Assembly (NCBI GenBank): GCA_029953675.1
Contig: JAMWBK010000010.1
Span: 930,001-994,000 of the forward strand
Length of the DNA: 64,000 nt
Reading direction: 5' to 3'
DNA from: Rhodosorus marinus
Lineage: Eukaryota > Rhodophyta > Stylonematophyceae > Stylonematales > Stylonemataceae
In this document: one piece after another, positions 58,456 to 64,000 of the stretch
Layout: each line of letters begins with the position of its first letter
Numbering within the stretch: the first letter of the stretch is position 1
Position numbers and translations under genes: made by a program
The notes under the pieces: model-generated
What the model was told of the DNA's origin: nothing
The model's input: only the letters and a program-made list of their open reading frames with translations
Database searches by the model: none

Positions 58456-60159
58456 CTCGAGAAACAAAGCTCGTTGAATCCGCCAAGAATTGAACCTTGA
58501 ACAACCAAAAGACCGTACTCGAAAGCTGTCAGGGTGCACAAAAGGAATATAGCCAAGGATAGAATGCTTCCTACACTAGGAAAGTGAGTCCTAGCTCAAA
58601 CCAACCCCCCCTCTTTGGAAACACTGTCACCAAAACCCTTCCAACTCGACAAAATCCGGGAACCCATGAGCAAATTCTTAGTACATGTACTAAAGCGTTC
58701 CGTTCGAGAAGGAGATGCCGTCCAGACTTCTCACGTCCTTGCTTATTGCATATCTACGACGAAATTAACTTTTATATCTATTCAACAAGTAGATAATCAA
58801 AATAAAAAATTGATACATATATTTTTATTCTTTATACAGTAGACATATATAATTCAATAATTTAATTTTTGCATATGTGGTTTTTATTTATTAAAACAAA
58901 TAATATTACCGGGCCTTTTTTCAAAATTATTTCATGTATGGGTGGCAACTATATGCATATTAGTTGTTTTACAAGATAAGATGCAGATTGAAGTTTCAAC
59001 GTACAACTCCATTAGAGGAGTTAGTACTCCCCTTGCCGGTTGTCAATCCGACCAGCCAACCAACCCCCCTCCTCGCCCATTGCCATATGGGTTTGTTGGA
59101 TGCATTGCTGTTTCTAAAACGCCGGGAAATGGTTGCTTTGTTTTTCGTTGGTTTTTCGTTTCCTGATTTGTATGGGTAAATCTATTTATGAAAATGGACC
59201 AATGAAAGATTCTTATGGAGTCTACATTACCAATGAAAGACCAGCTTGAGCAGTTATTATCCAATGGTATAGGCCGCAGGATTGGCTTTTACTGACTTAA
59301 CCAGAAATCGCGGAACGTGCGGAAACCTCGTTCACGTGGATGGGGAATGCTTCGAGAACGTGGATGCCCCACGTATACCTTCGACCTATACAATGATTAG
59401 TCCGCGCTTGAGGACGAACGCACTTGGCAATTGAACCATCTTGAGTTCTTCTCAGGATTCTGCCACTGGCAATTTACTGTTACCTAGGGTTCAGTCCCGA
59501 GGAACTAGCCCTGACTTCATTGCTGTGAGCTTGGAGCTCTACATACTATCAACGGGATATTGGTATTTCCCGACCGCTCTTCTCCGCGGCTTCGTAGACG
59601 GGATACTCTGGGGCTAGGCACCATATTTCATTCACGAAGACACTTTGCCGATTGGTCCGCACCAGTCAAAATCCATCTGCCTAAGCAACCTCAGTGCTTT
59701 GCATATCTCCGGAGAAGCTCGAAGTGCTTGTGAACAATGCGAAAAATCACACAGGTACCAAAGATTTCTGGCTGACAATGATAAAATTTGTTTCGAGTGA
59801 ACTATTCCCGGCAGAAGCAACAGTAGTGGGATTCAATGAAGCGGTGGGCTTCCTAATGTGACTAGTTATAGCGCATCGAGCAGGTCCAAACTTCATTACT
59901 TCGAAGTAGTTGAGGCCGTCGTTCTTTGCGATATTAGTCTTTAGCATTCAGCTTTAATACATCCGCACAAGGAGGAAAATAATAATTACACATTGAATAT
60001 TCTATGACAACCAAGCGCTCATAGCGCCAAAAATATATATATTGTTGCCCGTCATCGCGCGCATCACGAGATTTCCTATACCACTTCACCATGTCCCGTT
60101 GTTGCGTTCTCAACAAAGCAATCAGGGTACTCGGTTTCGATTTTTTCGCGATACAAACA
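58456..60159. other. Gene-poor stretch with possible retroelement remnant
   Basis: AT-rich at 58790-58960. Two copies of ACCAATGAAAGA sit 31 bp apart at 59198 and 59229. Reverse-strand frames at 59747-59947 and 59632-59820 have element-like wording (CKALRLLRQMDFDWCGPIG) but no intact domain. Confidence 0.35.
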
Positions 60160-60687
60160 CTACATACCACTCGGGAATGTACTGAAGCGATAAACTATGT
60201 TAAGGACGTCAAACGTCTCCTTCTTCTGTCGAACGGCCTGAGTCTTGCGACGTCGTTTTCTTCGATCGGCTTGACTCGTTGAAATATCATGCAAGTTCTT
60301 CTCAGCAAATATGTTTTGGTGAGTTCGCATATGCCTTGCATACGTGCGCTCAGTCTTGAAAGTCTTTTGACACTGCTCGCAGCTGCGCTCGTCAGAAGCA
60401 AAACGCTCAAAACTTGGCATGCTCCAAGATGAGGCGTTGCTGTCATCTTCACAAGAACTTTTCACAGAAGTAACCATCGATGTACTCGAAACTACGCTCT
60501 CATCGCAGCTTGGGACGCTCCGCTCATCTGCGCCGGAAACAGACTCAGCCCCACCAAACAAGGATTTGCTAGAAGGAGGGCTAAAGAAGGAGTCGTCCTC
60601 CACTGACATTGTGTCCTCGGAGGAGACAAACCCCATTTGTCCTCGTCTTCGCATGAACTCATCAAAGCTTCCCGAAAAGTAACTCAT
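60160..60687 (-). CDS. Single C2H2 zinc-finger protein
   Basis: An intronless frame of 175 aa from the ATG at 60687. The N-terminal 95 residues are Ser-rich and acidic, like an activation or disordered region. One classical C2H2 finger follows, CEQCQKTFKTERTYARHMRT plus His, with both Cys and both His at standard spacing. A basic patch, DRRKRRRKTQAVRQKK, comes next and could be a nuclear signal. A single finger seldom gives sequence-specific binding alone, so a partner or dimer is likely. No family name can be assigned. A TATATAAA stretch lies about 145 bp upstream on the coding strand. Confidence 0.8.
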   Translation of the reverse strand: MSYFSGSFDEFMRRRGQMGFVSSEDTMSVEDDSFFSPPSSKSLFGGAESVSGADERSVPSCDESVVSSTSMVTSVKSSCEDDSNASSWSMPSFERFASDERSCEQCQKTFKTERTYARHMRTHQNIFAEKNLHDISTSQADRRKRRRKTQAVRQKKETFDVLNIVYRFSTFPSGM

Positions 60688-63600
60688 GTTGTTCAAGTAC
60701 AGCAAATATCCGTTTGTCGGAAGAGAACCTTGCCTAACGTCCAAACCCGCCCTACCTCTCCTCTCTATAGTTTCCTCTCAATCTTACATATTCGCCTTCC
60801 CCGAAGCTTCAGCCCGGAACGATGGGCGTTTATATACATGCAACTCGTTTACCACAGTTCCGCTCCCTGGTAAACGATTGTGTGGGTATGGAACAGATAC
60901 GATAACATCTACCCTCCAAGTCCACGCTTTTTGTGTAACCAGATGCCCCTACCGTACGTTTCCCGGAGCAAAATCTTACCTTTTTTCGTTTTTTTTAGTC
61001 CTCTCCGAAGTCCACCCCAAAATGCATTGGCCATGGTTCGTGCTCCGCTTTCATCCTTTTTCATCCCTTTTTCATCATAAGAAAAACGACCCTCTTATAA
61101 GGAAAAAAGTCCGCCTGCGTAAAAAGATAAGAAACTCTATTTCAAAACCGTTGGAGAGAGAGTCCTCCGCGTTGTCGCAGCAAACACTGTCACTTGCCTC
61201 TCGAAGTAAGTCCAAAAACAGTCCACGTCCCCCCCAAAAAAATTGACAGGACACAGAGTATTTTGATAGATAAAACTATGAAATTATTAGAGCACAAGTT
61301 TTCTATCCATAACCTCCCCCCCCTCCTCCCTGCCTCCACCCCCTGTTTGATTCCAAAGTGACGGGGAGAACGACGACGAGCAGCTTTCTATTGGAATATT
61401 AGCCAACTTTTTTTTCTTTCGTCAATTTACCACTTCGGATGGATAGACAGGGGGTCGAAGCCCGATTGTATCCTCCGATGCTCCACAGTGATCCCGTTTT
61501 TATCATTCCGTGTAATTTTTTTTGTTCAAGGGAACATTTCAACCAATGAAAGTTCAAGATCTTCCCCCAGTTTGGAATAACATCTTCTAATGGGCAAAGG
61601 ATGGGAATTTTCGCTTTCTCGTAATTAGTAGATACGAGCGTGCTAACTGGGAAATAATAGAAAATTCATGGCAGCTGTCGGTTTTTAAAAAATCCCCACT
61701 TTTCTTACTTCAGAATTATTCAGTGACTCCGTCTACCGTCCTTCCGCGCCTGGACCAAAGAGATAGACCATCGATACAAGCTTTCCGTATACAATATTTT
61801 AGAAGAATTCAACTCGTGCAGCAAGACATTCTTCCAAAGCGATCTGAAAAAAACAACGCCTTCCAGATGGCAAACCAAACCGTACCGGCACCAAGAGGGC
61901 TTAGCCAAAAATTAAGTCCTTTTTTTTCATCAAATCATGTGCCCTTTTTTTTTGCTCTGACCGTGAGTTTTGTAAAATATGGTGTATTGACTTATTCTGG
62001 CTAATCTAAGTCATCTAAAAACTCGTTTTTTTAATATCTCCAAAATAAAGGACATAATAGAATCAATAAAGACTAAATAATGATAGACGCTATCGCGTGC
62101 AAGTTTCCCATATATCATACAAACCGCAGTACACTCCTACCGCCCCTCTCCCGGCTCCTTGCCGATCTTGTTAAATATTTTGTACTATCTTTGATGAATA
62201 AATGCTCTGGTCCTCGTTCCAGAGAGAGAGAGGGCTTGTAATATTTGGAGTCAACTTCAGTATCAACTGCCATTAATTGAATTGGCGACCAAATTCCCTG
62301 TTTCTCTGCGAAACAGAACATGCGTCGAAACTCGAGCAACTCCATTTCTTCATCGCTTCAAACAAAACAGGGTTCGAGCCAGAGGGCATTGAGGGTAGGA
62401 AGATGATTGGCTACATACAATTTTATCACGTTAATATCTCGTATTTGTGTGATCGATTTCTTAGAGTTTTTCGTCGCTGTGTGGCTTGGTCGAGGACCTT
62501 TATCGCAGAAAACCAGTCATAAATATAGCGAATTATGGGCTCAGCGTTTTATTGGCTTTGTGCACCTGGGGTGATGCTCCTTCAAGGGTGAGAGAACGGT
62601 CAGGAATCTTATCCTGTTTGTTTTTTAGAAATTCTTTTGTAAGAGCAGATTGCTTGCTTTCGGCACGATGCGTCTCGCAGTCTCCAGCTGAACTGTATTT
62701 TGCTCCCGGAGGGTGAGGGCAAATGCCCTCTAAAAGTTAAGACAAGCCTCGCCGTCGCAGAGAGAGGTCCTATACCTTTCAGACCGTCTTTCACTCTCTC
62801 GACTTCGCCTCGGACACAACCAACGATCGCCCGAAAATACTTCTCTATTGAATTATGAATGAATCGTGTGGAGTACGGCATATTGACTGATAAGCAGTCG
62901 AAATCCGGTTCTCTACTTGGAGCATTTTGTGTGATAACATCTCACGGAACAATGATTTAGAAATCCCTCTCAAGGCCACTACCCTCCAACTTTTTTTTGC
63001 TTACGCTCCCTGGCTACCTGGGGGGTGGCCGTAGGTCTTCTTGGAATGAACCCGGTTTGCTCTTTGTTGACTACTAATCAGTCAATAAAAAGTAATAAAC
63101 TCTCTCCAAGCTGGACAGGGGAACACTTGTTGGCCTGCTGCAGCCCCATTTCTATAGGGAAAAACTTCACTAGAAGTATTCCGTCCTCGGCCGTCCCGTT
63201 TTCTTCTTGAGTACTTCCAGTGTTTAGCGGGGAGGACAGGGAAAGGTGGTCAACAGTCAAGATTAGCGTTTGGCGAATGGATTCGATCTATCAAGTATAA
63301 ATGAATAATGATAATTTAACTTGCTCGCGGTTTTCTTACTGGCACTGAGAACCGCAGTAAATGTAATAATATTTCAAGCGGCTGTGCGTCCCCTGGTTTA
63401 CTGGTTTGCGGGCCTTGGTCTCGTGGAAAGGCCTTCGGCTAGTACTTCGTAGCGTTTAGTACAAACCAAGTGTTTTTTATCGTGAAAATAAAAAAATCCT
63501 ACATTTTGCATTTGGTGTATGAAGGACAATGCAATGTGACATCAGGAGCTCTCCTCCATAGGACAAGTAGTTCAAGACGGTCATCCCGCATCCATAAGCT

Positions 63601-64000
63601 TCTACTAGGATCCCCTTTTTGGATTGCTTTCATATGTGTAGTCGCCTTTTTTGTTTGACTGCGATGTGTAAACTTAATTGTGACACGCCCACGGACTGTT
63701 GATTGATTGAATTCTACAATCATTCGTTTGAGCAGAACTAAAAATATTTGACTTTTTTGAATTAGCTTAAGATGGTGATCGTTGAGGCGCGCAGGGTACA
63801 AAAATCCTAAGCATGAGCTCCCGGCCTGGTCGCTTACTCAAAATAACAAGTTCCAGGAGGCAGAAGAAGTGGCTGTGGCATTCCATTTCAGATTGATACG
63901 GAGCCACTAAAGAAATTGAAAAAGTTCGAAAAGTCAAATCCGTGTTTTAGGTGAAAAACCATATAACTTGAATAACTTCCACCGGGATCTGAAAAGGAAT
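60688..64000. other. Right edge, no supported gene
   Basis: 3.3 kb after the zinc-finger gene. It opens with a C-rich flank (60740-61370), then is AT-rich. Frames at 61723-62004, 62486-62716, 62609-62881 and 63499-63801 are short, overlap on opposite strands and show no motif. A third ACCAATGAAAG occurs at 61542. A gene beyond the edge may contribute promoter or UTR sequence. Confidence 0.4.

Noticed and set aside
59632-59947. Integrase-like wording in two reverse-strand frames
   Set aside because: Only a few residues resemble mobile-element polyproteins. There is no intact zinc-binding or DDE core, and no terminal repeats were found.

Overview
This window is nuclear DNA of a photosynthetic eukaryote, most probably a red alga. 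Most protein genes are split by short spliceosomal introns, about 46 to 190 nt, almost all GT-AG. Many products begin with a plastid-type leader that carries a phenylalanine within the first dozen or so residues, the pattern known from red algae and glaucophytes. The gene for a bacterial-type phenylalanyl-tRNA synthetase alpha subunit without the C-terminal anticodon-binding domain fits red algae especially well, because red algal plastid genomes encode the matching beta subunit. All names come from reading motifs by eye and no database search was run. Exon borders were placed by reading frame, splice consensus and family motifs.

Layout. 1-15 kb: a DUF3598-like plastid protein (-), PheS (+), a small CCDC6-like coiled coil (-), an unusual inverted and tandem repeat at 7.3-7.9 kb, chorismate synthase (+), and an intronless HAT/TPR protein like HCF107/Mbb1 (-). 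15-24 kb: arginyl-tRNA synthetase (-), a C18orf63/DUF4708-like protein (-), and the mRNA-decay factor PAT1 (-). 25-33 kb: TAF8 (+), ribosomal protein L24e (+), an adenylate/UMP-CMP kinase (-), and a CrtI-type desaturase (+). 34-38 kb: an AP2-domain regulator (+) and a DUF4864-like protein (+). 38-41.4 kb is gene-poor and contains six copies of one heptamer.

41-48 kb: a PP2C phosphatase (+), an unrecognised 165-aa gene (+), acetate kinase (+), and a PDAT/LCAT acyltransferase (-). 49.8-55.6 kb: a small coiled-coil gene (-) and two long intronless PPR proteins arranged tail to tail (+ then -) that look like diverged duplicates. 56.6-60.7 kb: an unrecognised eight-exon gene (-) and a single C2H2 zinc-finger protein (-). 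The last 3.3 kb holds nothing I can support.

Functionally the genes are housekeeping and plastid genes with no operon logic: plastid translation (PheS, ArgRS), plastid RNA handling (HAT and PPR proteins), shikimate and carotenoid enzymes, acetate and lipid metabolism, and general transcription, translation and mRNA decay (TAF8, L24e, PAT1). Long repeat-protein and acetate kinase genes are intronless, while most others have two to seven introns. Gene flanks upstream of start codons tend to be G-rich on the coding strand.
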